Part shown: in pieces, positions 36,540-50,305 of the stretch
Layout: every line of letters starts with the position of its first letter
Position numbering within the stretch: position 1 is the stretch's first letter
Assembly (NCBI GenBank): GCA_016630905.1
Contig: WBMQ01000015.1
Coordinates: forward strand, 62,001-126,000
Source of the DNA: Capillidium heterosporum
Taxonomy: Eukaryota > Entomophthoromycota > Entomophthoromycetes > Entomophthorales > Capillidiaceae
Direction: 5' to 3'
Length of the DNA: 64,000 bases
Translations under genes and position numbers: made by a program
The notes under the pieces: model-generated
The model's database searches: none
Seen by the model: the letters and a program-made list of their open reading frames with translations, nothing else
What the model was told of the DNA's origin: nothing

Positions 36540-38252
36540 TTTGCTTTGACATTATCTTTATAGGCATAGCTTTTATCGTCAGTGGTCTATATAATCTCTT
36601 CCCTTCATATAAAAATTCACATCACCTACCGAGGGTTAGCTGCTTCCTATTAATCTACAGTATACTATTCAACCTAAATTTCGATAGGAAGTATCAACTG
36701 TTGAAGAGATCCTTGATAGTCATGAAATAGCACTAGTAAGTCAAATTAAAAGCTAGTATAAGCTAAGCCAAATAAAACTAGATGTGAAGTTTAGGTGCTT
36801 GGAATGTGAGAATAGGTCGTATTGAAGACATCAAACTAGTGGCTACCAACTTGACCCAGTTCTCAAAACCTCTGTTAACCAACATTTTACCTGGTACTGT
36901 CGTCATCAAGTTCTATGGTGAAAATATCGTTTTCTTCAATCAGGACAATTGGCGTAGGCACCGTAGGGTTATTAATCAGTTCTTTCAGAAGAAATGGCTT
37001 ATGAAGCCGATCATCGATTCGGTAAATGATATGCTGAAAACTTGGGAGTCGATTGGGAATTACGGTTCAGTGTCCGTCCATTGTTGGAATGAAAGGTAAT
37101 AATATAAAAAGATATTAATTGATACGTTTAGATTGGCTTTGGATACTCTTGGTAAAGCTTTGTTTGATGTAAAATTCAAGGTATTTGAATAATTTAAAAT
37201 ATAGCTCATTGTCCTATGAAGGCTTTGGAATTGAATGGTAGTAGTAAGGAAGTGAATCTCTACATCAAAACCATCAGCAAACTACTTTTTTTGATCTTTC
37301 CATACCTGGATCGATTCCGACTCAGTCAGATCAACGAAATTAATCAATTCAATACTACGATATATTTTCATCTTGATCGGAAACGTAAGGCACTGTTATT
37401 TGATAATATTGATCATAATAATGATGTCCTTTCATCCATTGTTTACGCCAACGAGATATCTAATGGTATCGAAACTAAGTGGGCAGGAGATAAAGGTAAT
37501 AAGTATTTATTTTAAATTAAAGTTAAAATATTACTAGTGGACCTTTAAAACGCTATTTCAAGCTGTCCATGACACGATAGCCATCGCTTTTTCTGGGCTG
37601 ATATACCATCTAGCTATCTATCTAGTAAGTAAGGTCAAAAAGAAATATCTAATTGATTTTTTTAGAAAATTCAAACCGAACTTAGAGACGAGATATACCA
37701 GGTAATTCCTAACAGCAAGATTGTCAGTTTTGATGAAAGCGATATGGCTATCAGCCTGCTTGAGCCTATCATCAAGGAGAATATTAGGCTGCCATCACCA
37801 TTAGCCATCAACATATCTAGGGAAATTAAAACTACTATCAAAGAAGTCCAGTTCCAAGGCTATATTATTTCTGAAAAGACTTTCATTCAGCAACACTTCT
37901 ACCACGTACAACGTAACTCTTATTACTGGAAAAATCCTGAAAAGTTCGATCCATCACGATTCAACAAGAACGACACTAAAAGTTCTCGGAATTGGATACT
38001 CTTTGGTTTCGGGGCCAGGCAATGTAATTTTTATTGGTTAAAACGGGATATATTAATTCGTTACCATTAGGTATGGGTATAAGATTGGCTTTATTTGAGT
38101 AGAAGATAGCTTTGATTAATATTCTTAAGTTTAGAATTGGGTGGCCTGAAGGCAAACATAAGACTGGCTTAAAGTTCTACTTTGGACCTACTGTCACTCA
38201 AGTCTTTGGACTTACATTTTATTCGACAGAATTAGCTGCCATTTGACAAGCG
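36540..38252 (+). pseudogene. Cytochrome P450 pseudogene (copy 1)
   Basis: Colinear with the intact P450 at 39093-40821, exon by exon, but broken. There is no ATG where the copy 2 start would be. Exon 1 shifts frame after FDRKYQLL. Exon 2 opens with a TGA where copy 2 has Trp. Exon 4 loses bases before its donor. The oxygen-binding I-helix has AVHDTI instead of AGHDTT. After the haem-loop FGFGARQC the last exon carries TAG in place of a Gln codon, and the tail is out of frame. Remaining open pieces are 36806-37099, 37216-37515 and 37744-38070. Many independent lesions show a genuine, fairly old pseudogene rather than assembly errors, arising by tandem duplication. Confidence 0.88.
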
Positions 38253-39092
38253 CTTGGTGTAGGACTAGTACTTGTATCAGTACTGTGCTTGCTATCTCTA
38301 ATTAATATACTCACATAGTGAAGACCAGTGCTTCTCATAAATAAATTTAAAGTCCAATAGTTCCAGTATATGATCAGTGTCATGCAAGACTATAAAGATT
38401 GACGGCTTTATTCAAATTATACAAGTTATTTTATAGCATATTGTTGGTTTTTGAAAAATTATAACTGAATACCTGTGAAATTTTGTAATTTTGGTTGAAA
38501 CTTTAGCTCTGTTTGTTAAAAGAGCAATAAAAGCTGCTTGTAGTAAATTAAAATTTATGATAGCAGCTCAAAACACATTCAAAGCATTACTTATAAAATG
38601 ATTTAGGTACATATCATTCTTAGAGTAATGGTCTATGTTTTTCGATCCGAGCTTCGAGTTGTTGGTGCTTGGCGGAGAATTCGATACCATAGATTTTGAC
38701 CTAGTACACTGCAGATTCGTGAACATCAGCTTGGGCAGTTAATATTTCAAAACTAACTGCAAGTTTAGTTAGGTTCGTTAACGTTGTGGTAGCAAAGGGT
38801 CATCGTATTAGATGAGATCTAAAGATAGTAAACATTTGTGATCAGCAAAGCTCCTTATATTTGAGCATGCAATGCTGAAATATACTTTGCTATTAGCTTG
38901 ATGGAAATATGTAGAACGAAACCACCCTATAAAATTTTGTAAATATACTATCCCGAGAAAACTTGTTTAAGGATCCAACCTTCCTAATCATGCCTTATTG
39001 CTGTAGGAATAAGCACATGATATTAGTTCTAAACTCCTTGCAAAAGTTCAATATAAACATAAAGCTACAGCCAAAATCATCTTGCCATTCTA
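38253..39092. other. Intergenic DNA upstream of P450 copy 2
   Basis: No gene. It includes the stretch near 38430-38490 alignable with 36340-36400, and an ATATAAAC TATA-like word about 45 bp before the P450 ATG. Confidence 0.4.
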
Positions 39093-40821
39093 ATGATTTC
39101 TACATTTAATCTTACCGCTATAATTGTAGCTTTAATTGCAGGTAGTATCTATCGACTGTCCCTCCCACCCAAAAACTTACGTCACCTGCCGAGAGTCAGC
39201 TTCTTTTCATCGATTTACAGTTTGCTGTTCAACTTAAGTTTTGATGAGAGATACCAGCTGTTTGAGAAAGTGATCCTCGAAAAACATGGTATAATTTTAG
39301 TAAGTCGAAGTGAGAGATAATGCAAGCTAAAAACAATAACTAGGTATGGCATTTAGGTGTCTGGAACGTAAGGGTAGGTCGCATCGAAGATATCAAGCTG
39401 GTAGCTACCAACCTGACTCAGTTTCCAAAGATTCTGCTTACTGATCTTTTGCCAAATACTATTGCTACCAAATTCTACGGCGATAACATCGTAATGTCAA
39501 ATCAAGATGACTGGCGTAGGCATCGTAGAGTTATCAATCAGTTCTTTCAAAAAAAGTGGCCCACGAAGCCGATCGTCGATTCGGTAAACAATATGTTGAA
39601 GGCTTGGGAATCGGTTGCAAGCTATGGCTCAGTTTCGGTCTATCATTGGAATAAAAGGTAAGCGGACTATATTATGGTGGCTAATATGTTTAGACTAACC
39701 TTGGATATCCTTGGAAAAACTTTGTTTGATGTTGAATTCAAGGTATTTTTCTACATTGATTTCACCTAACGTTTATCTGAAGGCTTTGGAATTGGATGGC
39801 ACTAGTAGGCAAAGTAGTCTCTACGTTAAGGCTACTGAAAATCTCGTCAAGCCTCTCTACTTGATGTTTCCGTATCTGGACCGATTTCGACCCAATCAGA
39901 TCGATGAGATCAATCAATTTGATGCCATAATTGACTATCACCTTGACCAAAAGCGTAAGGCATTGACGGCTGGCACTATTGATCCCAACAACGATGCTCT
40001 TTCTGCCATGGTTTACGCTAACGAGACGTCTAACGATACTGAAACTAAAAAACTAAGCAAGCAGGAGATAAAGGTACCATACAACTACATCTAATTTAAA
40101 CTCACAATTTCAACAGTGGACTTTTAAGGCTTTGTTTGTAGCTGGTCACGATACAACTGCTATGGCCCTCTCTGGATTGATGTACCATTTAGCCCTCTAC
40201 CCAGTAACTTTGACTACAATGTAATCTAATAAAGCGGTCTAGGAAATCCAAACTGAACTTCAAGATGAGATTGACCATATAATCCCCAGCCACAAAGCTG
40301 ATAGCTTTGACGAAAGTGATATGGCCAAGATCAGTTTGCTAGAACCTACCATCAAGGAGAACCTCAGATTGTTGCCACCTTTGGCCATCAACGTGGCTCG
40401 AGAAGTTAAAGTCACTACCAAGGACATTCAATTCCAAGGCCACAATATCCCCGAAAATACGTTTGTACAGCAACATTTCTACCACGTACAGCGCGACCCC
40501 TACTACTGGAAGGACCCTGAAAAGTTCGATCCGTCACGGTTCAACAAGGAGAACGACGCTAAAAGTTCCCAAAATTGGGTGCCGTTCAATTTTGGTGCCA
40601 GGCAATGTAATTTTTTGACGGATGCCATGGGATTCTAATTTTATATGCTAGGCATGGGTATAAGTTTAACTTTACTTGAGCAGAAGGTAGCTTTGATCAA
40701 GATTCTTAAGAAGTTTAGAATTGAATGGCCCGAAGACAAACCTAAGACTAGCTTGAAGCTCTCTACCTTGGACCTACTGTCGCCCAAGACTTTGGATTTG
40801 AATTTGGTAAGACGGGATTAG
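39093..40821 (+). CDS. Cytochrome P450 (copy 2), seven exons, 493 aa
   Basis: Haem-thiolate monooxygenase, probably ER-anchored by the N-terminal helix (LTAIIVALIAGSIYRLSLPP followed by PKNLRHLP). Exons are 39093-39299, 39344-39657, 39694-39742, 39783-40073, 40117-40203, 40243-40606 and 40652-40821; introns are 36-45 nt and every phase closes. The diagnostic motifs are all present: WRRHR of the C-helix, I-helix AGHDTT (296-301), ExxR at E355-R358 (ENLR), DPSRF of the PERF region and the haem loop FNFGARQCMG with ligand C438, whose codon is split by the last intron. Substrate unknown. From 40135 to the 3' flank it is identical to copy 3 on the opposite strand. It lies downstream of the dead copy 1. 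Confidence 0.95.
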
Positions 40822-40913
40822 TTTTTGGACAAGCATTTAGTTCTGGATAAATATCACTATCATGATTAGTATTTCTACTAAATATCTGTAACAAGCTTTG
40901 TAAATGGTTTATA
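40135..40913 (+). repeat. Inverted 779-bp identical repeat, left arm
   Basis: Matches the reverse complement of 52552-53330 base for base as far as I can read. The coordinate sum is 93465 at both ends, so there are no indels. It covers P450 exons 5 to 7, two introns and about 90 bp of 3' flank. Similarity drops sharply at both edges, typical of a gene-conversion tract. Confidence 0.93.
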
Positions 40914-41604
40914 CAATATATTAATCATTAGATATAAACATATTTTAAAATAGCGTTAAAGATAGTTTATTTACTATAGGAGCCATTTATTTTTCACTGG
41001 AACATGGTTACACATCTATTTTTTGAATTTGGACAACTCATTCAAATAAAAATAGAGAGGACGGTATATTAAACTTTGTCAAATGATTTAGTAGGTGATA
41101 TAAACATCGCTATCTCGTTGACCATTTAAAAGACTAACGAATAATGTGGATAGTAGATCAAATGTCCCAAATTTATTCGTAGTATTGAATTCGGATCTTT
41201 ATCCAAACTACAAGTCGGTCATTTTATTTCGATAGGTTTCCAATAAGTTACTCAATATTTAATACAGTAAATTATCAGTTTTATAGTTTCTATTTGGGCA
41301 GTTTTATTTCAAGCAAGGAATTTGATGAGTTGAGATACACTCTTTAACTGCAGATGTCCTTATTGTCTACAGCCAGATGTTGGATATATCATATAATCAA
41401 CTCTAAGTGGGTAAGGATTCACCTTTGAATACTAAATGATGGGAATTTAAAAATACTATATCCCATAGTAAAGGTTGGACTACTTTCATATATTTATCTA
41501 TAAATATTGATAAGCTTTAGAATAAGATCAAAATGACACATCGAATAAAGAACATAGAATAAGCAAATAAAAGTTAGTTTTAATATCTAGTACACGTTAG
41601 AGAT
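40822..41604. other. Intergenic DNA between convergent genes
   Basis: Apart from the first 90 bp, which belong to the inverted repeat, nothing is recognised. Confidence 0.5.
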
Positions 41605-43444
<1,840 letters not shown>

Positions 43445-43512
43445 ATTAAGTAGTTTGTGTTTGAGATTTGGTATGTACTGTTATTAAAAGTTGTCGATAG
43501 TTGGAGGAGAGA

Positions 43513-43522
43513 CCTTTTTATA
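43513..43522 (-). promoter_or_regulatory. TATA box of the glycerol kinase gene
   Basis: Minus-strand TATAAAAAGG about 70 bp upstream of the ATG. Confidence 0.55.
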
Positions 43523-44300
43523 GATGACTCTCAATCAGATTTTTGACATTTAGGATGGACTTTGATTTCGCATCAAGTGACCGTAAATTTAACTCTAGGC
43601 AAAGTTTCTGGAAAAACCTTCATTGTCGGCAATCAATTTTCAACTCAATTTCCCGCGCTATATAAAACTTGACCAATATGATGCTGGTATAGCTTTAAAT
43701 GATGGGTTAGCTAATTTGTACTTGGACTTAAGCTTGAAGATTTAAAAATAAAGTATCCGTTCAACTGGAATGAAGTTCCACATGTACTGGTCACGACTTT
43801 ATAAGTGTAGAGCCACTGCTTGTATACTCTTGGACTTTATAGTAAGGTGGATTGAAGTTTAGTAGCTCTTTGAAGGTTTATTTAACCTTTCTGCCTCAAT
43901 ACTGACGATATAGTACTGCTTGATAGAAGATCCATACACCTTTTACTTTGATTTTAGGTAATATATGCATCAATACTGAACTTATCAATTTAATAGTTTT
44001 CAATCTTCCAAGTATATTTCTCCAAACTTTGAAGTATAAAGTGACCATCATGCCAATTAGCTTAGAACTTGTCAGGCTAGTATAAAAATTGTTCGGAGTG
44101 GAAGAAGTTGAATAGTTCCGAAATAGAGGTCCTCATACATTTCCACCACAATATTCATAAATATAATGTAGTTTTAGTCCTATATATTTTAAATTTTAAT
44201 AGTGTTCCTCAATTATGAAATTGTAACCACACAAGAAATAGATTAAGATAGTATATATTTACTGATATAAGCATTATATACTAATCCGAGTACTATATCC
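43523..44300. other. Intergenic DNA
   Basis: No gene supported. Confidence 0.5.
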
Positions 44301-44699
44301 TCAGACATTAAAGTCAGCCTTTATGTGGAAGGCCGACTTCTTTCCTAAGCTAGCACTGATATCGACTTTATAGTTGTCCTGATTCAAATCATTAAAGAAA
44401 TCGATATCAGCAACTTGATAGATACTACCTTTATGAACCTTGCAATGGAAAACCTTAAGATTGAAGAGGTAACAAATGTTAGTCTTATACTTGTATAGCA
44501 TCTGACCTTCCTTCTCCAATTAGAATATTACAGTCGTGTTAGAATACAAATCCTGTAAAGTTAGATTTCGAATGATAAGTAGGTTGATTGAGCTATCACA
44601 GTCGTAAATGCTGGTGAAATATGTAGGCTTACAGGCAAGACATAAAGTCAAAAGGGTAGAGAGGTAGAGGATTAAACGATAAATAGTTGAACGTTTCAT
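44301..44699 (-). CDS. Small secreted protein, interrupted by a stop or a 30-nt intron
   Basis: The ATG at 44699 opens a classic signal peptide (MKRSTIYRLILYLSTLLTL then CLAC), followed by a short domain with Cys and an N-glycosylation-type NLT. After residue 59 an in-frame TAA (44522-44520) interrupts the frame, which continues in the same phase to 44301 with a further 72 codons including CYLFNLKVFHC. The TAA lies inside a 30-nt stretch that starts GTAATA, contains the branch-like TTCTAAT and ends GTCAG. Splicing it out keeps the frame and removes the stop. That would be shorter than any other intron here (36 nt minimum), so a recent nonsense mutation is an alternative. No family recognised; probably an extracellular protein of about 120 aa. 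Confidence 0.5.
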
Positions 44700-45705
44700 T
44701 TTTTGTATAGTTTAAATTTCTTTCATATTGATATCCATACCATGTTTTTTCATATCTCTATATTTTTAATTTCAATTGAATTGGCTTGGTAATAGAAATA
44801 AAAAGATAGATATAACGTTTTTAATTTTGGCTTAAACACAAGTTATAGTGGTATTCTTATGTTATCAAGTGGTACCATTGTATAATCTATCAGCCTATCG
44901 TATAACGAGTAAATGCCAAAAGGATTACTTCAATATCAGTTTTATGAGGCAGCTTGATTGTTTATACTTGTATATATACACGTACTACCCTTAAATATAC
45001 ATATATATCTCGATCAACAACGATAAAGCTTGTTCAATTTGAAAGTTACCGATATCAATAAACTATGTTTTCAATTTCTATAAGTTCTTTCTGATAATTG
45101 TATTCTAAACATGCAAATAGCTATATGTTTCTGTTCTCACAGTTTTATCCGCTATCTTTAGTAAGTAAAATCGGTACTCTTCAAGATCACTTTTTGGCAA
45201 CAGCCTATATAATTGAAAGCAAAAATATAGTTAAGCTTACTTAAAATACTACTTTATCTCTATTATCGAGTATTAAAATAACCCTACATATATGTAATTA
45301 GCTTAATGTAAAGCTTCAAACAGCAAACATATTTTCAATCCAGTATATAAACTACTTATTACTTAAAAATAACTATTTTCGAAATGCAGAATCTAAATAG
45401 ATACTGGAGCGTACCAATCAAAATTTTAAACGTCTACTCTAGCTTAACAAACTCCAATCAGGTGCAGCTTACCGGAAAATTTTTTGAAATTCATATGATG
45501 TCGAAACTATAGTCGAAATTAACTTGAGGTTCCAACTATAGGTAACTAAATAACCTAAAATTCTTTTCTCTCACCTTTCAACAGCTTGTTTACAGCAATT
45601 AAGAAAGCCTACAAGCAGTTTCATAAGAGTGAGTTAAGAGTACCCAAGACCTAAACCCTATAATTGAATATTTTATACCAACCTAAATAGAAAGTACCAA
45701 CAACA
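44700..45705. other. Intergenic DNA between divergent genes
   Basis: About 1 kb of AT-rich DNA with no gene. The last 120 bp before 45706 become C-rich and are probably the 5' leader of the TRIC gene. Confidence 0.5.
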
Positions 45706-46860
45706 ATGGAAAAGACATTATTGACTACCTACCTGAGTCTAGTCAAAGAGACCATCTTGAACCTACCTAAAGTAAGCTGGAGTGATCAATTTTTACCTCT
45801 GTCAGTAGTTGCTACCTTACACGCCTTGCGAGTAGCTTTGACCTGTAGGTACGTCTACGCACCCAACAAATCTATTATGCCTAAAGAGGTGGTCCCTTGG
45901 TTACAAGCTTTGATCGTCAACTTATTGATGGGTTTAGGGGGTGGAGTTCTAAGTAGTAAGTTTTTAGATTAGGTTTCTCTTATTTATATTTTTATAAAAG
46001 GTATTGTTTTCGGACGGTATGTACCTTGGTTAGCTTCCAACACGGTAGTTCCTCTCTACAGGTAATTTTTCAAAAAATACTTGGTATCCTTATATATTTT
46101 GATTCTATAGTGCCATCCACTTTTTAATCTTCTACTCCCCATCCGACTTGGTATTCCACTTCGTCAACACTATCTTGGTAGTCTTGAATCCTTTGCTTGT
46201 AGTTGCCGATGGAGTATCTAGAGCCAACGCTGTCTTTTCAACTATTGACTACCTACGTACCTCTAGCCCCGAACCTCTAGCTTCCTCCTATGTAGCTATG
46301 GTTCTAGGTGGTACCGTTGCTGCCTGTGGCGGTGGTATCCTTATGGGTAATTTTTTAATACTATTCCCCATTAACTTTTTGTAAAAGATCTGTTCAACCT
46401 TGGCAAACTGGACTGGAAGTTCCAAACCCCTAACTTCACCAAGAAGCTACCCCTCGCCATTCGCACCCCCTTCTACCTGGCCATCACCTACATCTTGGCC
46501 ACTACTCCCAGCCTACCCTTCAACAAAGTATTATCCGAGTTCTTGATCCACCTCCCCTTCCTTCGTCGCTTAGAAGTTATTCTCACCCATCTAGGCAGTT
46601 TCGAACCTACTGACTTCCAAGTTTTGCTATGCATCGCCTTTTCTACTGTCTTACTTTACGAAGAATACTACCTCAACCCTATGTTCAACTTCAATGTCAA
46701 GCCTCAGGTTCAGGTCAATGGAGTTAAGGACAAGAGCCTTAGCGTTGAGCAGTTAGAAAACTTGTTGAAAAAGGCCGAGTTGGAAGTTAACTCGAAAACC
46801 CCTAGAGCTTCCAAGACCGCTACTCCTTTACGTACTGTTACCCCACCGGCTACTGACTGA
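45706..46860 (+). CDS. TRIC-type (TMEM38-like) intracellular cation channel, four exons, 339 aa
   Basis: Predicted trimeric monovalent cation channel of ER/intracellular membranes that balances charge during calcium release. Exons are 45706-45955, 46001-46061, 46111-46346 and 46388-46860; all phases close without frame breaks. Seven hydrophobic segments fill residues 30-270. The two pseudo-repeat loops of the family are visible: LHALRVALTCRYVYA with ALIVNLLMGLGGGVLSS, and FYSPSDLVFHFVNT with VAMVLGGTVAACGGGILMD. The Gly-rich helix breaks are a hallmark of TRIC pores. The C-terminal tail is hydrophilic and basic with Thr/Pro, ending TPPATD. Identification rests on topology plus these repeats and is fairly secure. 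Confidence 0.8.
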
Positions 46861-47159
46861 TTTTTAAATTTTCCAATACTTTGATATCCTTGTATAAATT
46901 ATAGCTTGGATATGTAGATTTACCACCTGAAATATTTTTAAATCAATTTATGCCTGTAAATATTCTTTTCTATTCTATTTTAAAGTAAGAATATTAAAAG
47001 TGATGACTTAACTTCTATACAGCCTACTTTCTTTAAAGATGGTTTAAGATTTTACTTTTTATTTAGAGTTTCGTTTAAAGATATACCTATATCACAACTA
47101 ATACACTATTTCTCAAAAGTAAGTGGTATAAGATCCTACCTGGTACTCGAACTCCAACT
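46861..47159. other. 3' flank of the TRIC gene
   Basis: AT-rich, no gene seen. Confidence 0.5.
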
Positions 47160-48960
47160 TGAAATTCCTAGACATAACAGCTTCAAGCCCCAGCTTACTG
47201 ATTATAGTACACCTGATCTCGATCTATCGGTTCCCTATTTTAAGCCAAGATTCGAGTTGAAAACCCAAACAGTCATACCAGTTGATTTTTGGTTTAGATT
47301 ATAGAGTAGTAGTTTTGAGAATTGATGGGAGAACTTGGGCTCTTCACACCTGTCTTGAGTTTTGTACTTGCAATTGCACTACCATACAACAGTACTAGTA
47401 ACTTATGTATCTCTATTCTACTACTTTCTAAAGTTGCGATTATTTGGTAGGTAGCAAACTGAAGGCTGTAAGTAGGTCTTAATTGTGTCTTGGACTTGAA
47501 TGACATTTATCAAAATTTTGGGTACCGAGTTCAAGTTGGTAAGACTTGCCTTACTGATACTTGAAATCGACATTGAGACGCGGCTCAAAGTTATGGGATA
47601 CAAATGGCTGTGTAAAGCGCTCGAAAAAGGTCAGTACGAAGCTGTTCACTGGAATAGATGTGACCTGATCCTCAGTAAGTAGTCCTATCATGACAACTTT
47701 GATCTTATAAAGTTGACTCCGCAGTCATCCTTTCTACTGGCTAAACTTCCTTGCATCATTTTGACGATGAAAAAGATAGTACCATTTCAATGTAAAAAGG
47801 AGTTTGAGGTATACAGCTCTTTAGAAGGTGCAAACAAGAGTTAAGATAGCAAAAAATCAACTTTGAACATTATTTTTCAAAGTTCAAACTGAAGGGATAT
47901 TCCTTTACAAATATATAGAATCCAACTATGAAAGTTAACGGGTCTACTATTTTCATATAGGCTACCACTTCGATGTTGATCTGAAACTTCTACTTTTGCA
48001 GTTTCCTTATAAAGTTGATCACTTTAGTAATTTCACTTTACAGCAATCCATATGTAAGCCTACATGGCGATACAGTTTAGTTGTCTTCCATCTCAAATTT
48101 ATTACAAATCCTAATTTCGGTTTGTTTTAGGATACAAGTTCATACAGTCGTTAAAGAGGGTACACTTTCATATACTTGTATATTCCATAGCGATGTTTTT
48201 TACTTGAAGAGTACAATTTAGCTATCAGGAGCTAGAAGTCTACTTGATACTTAACCAGCTACTGTTCTGATCAGAAAAATTGTATGTTTCCTTACAAGTT
48301 TAATTGGAAAACTTTGCCCAGTTTATCTGAACAGAGTAATAGCATTTCAAATTATATCCAACTTCAACATCAACCAGTTGGAAATGTGAGTCAACTGATA
48401 GTGGAGTATTTCAATTGCCTTAGCTACTTTACTAATATATTAAATCCATTTTGCAAGGAGCTATTTCACTGGTATAGAAAGCTACATCTCATTTCAGGAA
48501 TTTATCTGGTACGATGCTGTGGCCAAGGCTTGAAATGTCTACAAGTTATAGATATGTGGGTTGGTTTTACCCATCCAAGTATTAAGCAAAACCAATCCAT
48601 ACAACCTATAACAGTGAACGTGTCTATTTTTAGATAAATGTGCTTAAAATGAGTGTCATCACTTAAATTCCAGGCGCTGCAGTTAATAGGTTTGATACCT
48701 GAACGATATAAAACTTAATAAAACTACTCTTGAGGCATGAATATTGTAGTTCACCCCAACACTACTGCATTTTAGAATACACGGCCACATTTATGAAACG
48801 GTGCTTGATCCCATTGTTAATACGGACTATTACCAAGTGCGATATAGGGATTATAGAATGTCCAAGAAGTCCTGGTAAGCGCTTTGGTCTCTTGTTGGGA
48901 GCTTTGATAGAAGGGGTGAAGGAAATCTCTCAGGCTTCAATTTAACCTTCCTTTTACTGC
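47160..48960 (+). pseudogene. Degraded coding-like region
   Basis: Plus-strand segments with protein-like composition are scattered in several frames. 47500-47842 reads through a single TAG (47680-47682) and includes YKWLCKALEKGQYEAVHWNR and LIKLTPQSSFLLAKLP. Around 47960-48130 a frame reads YHFDVDLKLLLLQFPYKVDH. 48284-48637 begins MFPYKFNWKTLPSLSE, and 48730-48945 contains ECPRSPGKRFGLLLGALIEG. The recurring FPYK phrase hints at repeats. No family is recognised. A decayed member or members of a repeat-containing (for example LRR-like) family is possible; chance frames cannot be excluded. Confidence 0.3.
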
Positions 48961-49433
48961 AATCCACTTTGGAATTTGGCTCAATACAACTTTGAATAGA
49001 TACCCACTCCCATTTATCCCGCCTTACTATTGGTTTCTAAAGGGTATAAGCTATGCCTCGCTCAATTGAAATGGAAATGAATCAATTTTGGTGAACGATA
49101 GTAGCTTCATAAGAATCATTGCTAAATTCGGTATTAAAGCGTCGATACTTTCAAGCCATGTTTCCTCTGTTCATAATTATCTGTCTAAAAGGTTCAAATA
49201 TACATCGAAGGTTATAGATAGGTAATCTTGCACAAGCCGTGTATTTATCGGCTGGTATTGGAAAACTCGACTCAATTTCAAAACCTCAATTTGCAGAAAC
49301 TGGGAAAATTAACAACTGATCGAGCTTATTGCAAGTCTCAATTATAAATAGGAGATACAGAACCTTAACAGATTAGTTTAGTTGAAGAAATATGATGTAG
49401 TGAGCTTGTCATAGTGTTTAGTTTTAGCTATTT
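48961..49433. other. Intergenic DNA
   Basis: Nothing recognised. Confidence 0.45.
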
Positions 49434-49784
49434 TTACCAGTAATCACAAACAATATACTTGGAAAGGCACTTGATGACATAACTACTGATCAATTTAACA
49501 GCAAGGTGATCCGAAGGCACTGAGTTTATCAGAAGTGGCAAACAGTCCACCTTCCAAATAGAAGGCACCGATCTGAAAACCTGGCCAATGATAGGAAAGT
49601 AGAACAAGGAGCTTCTTACGCCGTCCCTAAAAAGCCACTGGAAAGAAGCTTTATAGATTTCAAGTTTATCCCTACTACAAACCGGATTAGAGCATTGACC
49701 AATCAACCAAATCCCTTCCCTATTATTCAAGCTGGCCAATTTCAAATTCAAATCCAAGTTAAATAGAGAATTGGAGTGATTCAA
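49434..49784 (-). CDS. Hypothetical 116-aa frame
   Basis: Minus-strand frame of 116 codons with mixed, protein-like composition (for example REGIWLIGQCSNPVCSRDKL, ASFQWLFRDGVRSSLFYF). It has no signal peptide, no domain I recognise, and no partner exon. It lies beside the degraded region and may be part of the same decayed family on the other strand. Confidence 0.25.
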   Translation of the reverse strand: MNHSNSLFNLDLNLKLASLNNREGIWLIGQCSNPVCSRDKLEIYKASFQWLFRDGVRSSLFYFPIIGQVFRSVPSIWKVDCLPLLINSVPSDHLAVKLISSYVIKCLSKYIVCDYW

Positions 49785-50183
49785 CTTTGAAATCAGCTTT
49801 CCAAGCCAAAGCTAACTTAATACTTGAACTTAGTAATCTTAGAGAGTGCTTCCCAACAACCGACTTTGAAGTTTCCGTTTAGTTAACCTACCTACAGTTT
49901 AAGCTTTACAGTCTTTTTGGGCACACCCTTAAGCATCACTCACCTACAGACTCCAAGTCGAGATTAAGCACCCTTTAGTTTAGTACCTAATAGCTACCAC
50001 CAAGTGCTTGAAAGTAATACCACTGTTCCAACTTCAACTCTTTCCAACAGTTTCTGTTCAATCGATAAGTTTTAGAGACGGTTAAACTAACCAGCCTTTA
50101 TAGCTCGAACATCGGAGTTCAACAGTCACTCTACAATAGACACCGGATTTAGATAGTAAAGTATGTTTGTTTACTATATTTGT
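49785..50183. other. C/T-rich leader region of the cyclin gene
   Basis: Plus-strand CT-rich DNA without a gene; probably promoter and 5' untranslated sequence of the cyclin. Confidence 0.35.
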
Positions 50184-50222
50184 AGTCGACGGATCTTCAA
50201 AAGATACTCCGTCGACTTTTTT
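50184..50222 (+). terminator. Strong hairpin followed by T6
   Basis: AGTCGACGGA (50184-50193) pairs perfectly with TCCGTCGACT (50208-50217). An inner TCTT/AAGA pair surrounds a CAA loop, and a T6 run (50217-50222) follows. The shape is that of an intrinsic or Pol III-like terminator, but no small RNA gene was identified upstream. It may instead be a hairpin in the cyclin 5' leader, 84 bp before its ATG. Confidence 0.4.
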
Positions 50223-50305
50223 ATGGATTTATTTCAAATGTTTATTTTATGAGTTCGATGTATCTTTTAAAATAAAACTAAACGGCTTTTTAGAGCAACC
50301 ATAAG

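Noticed and set aside
44520-44522. Reassigned TAA codon in the small secreted protein gene
   Set aside because: TAA and TAG end intact genes elsewhere in the window as normal stops, so codon reassignment is not supported.
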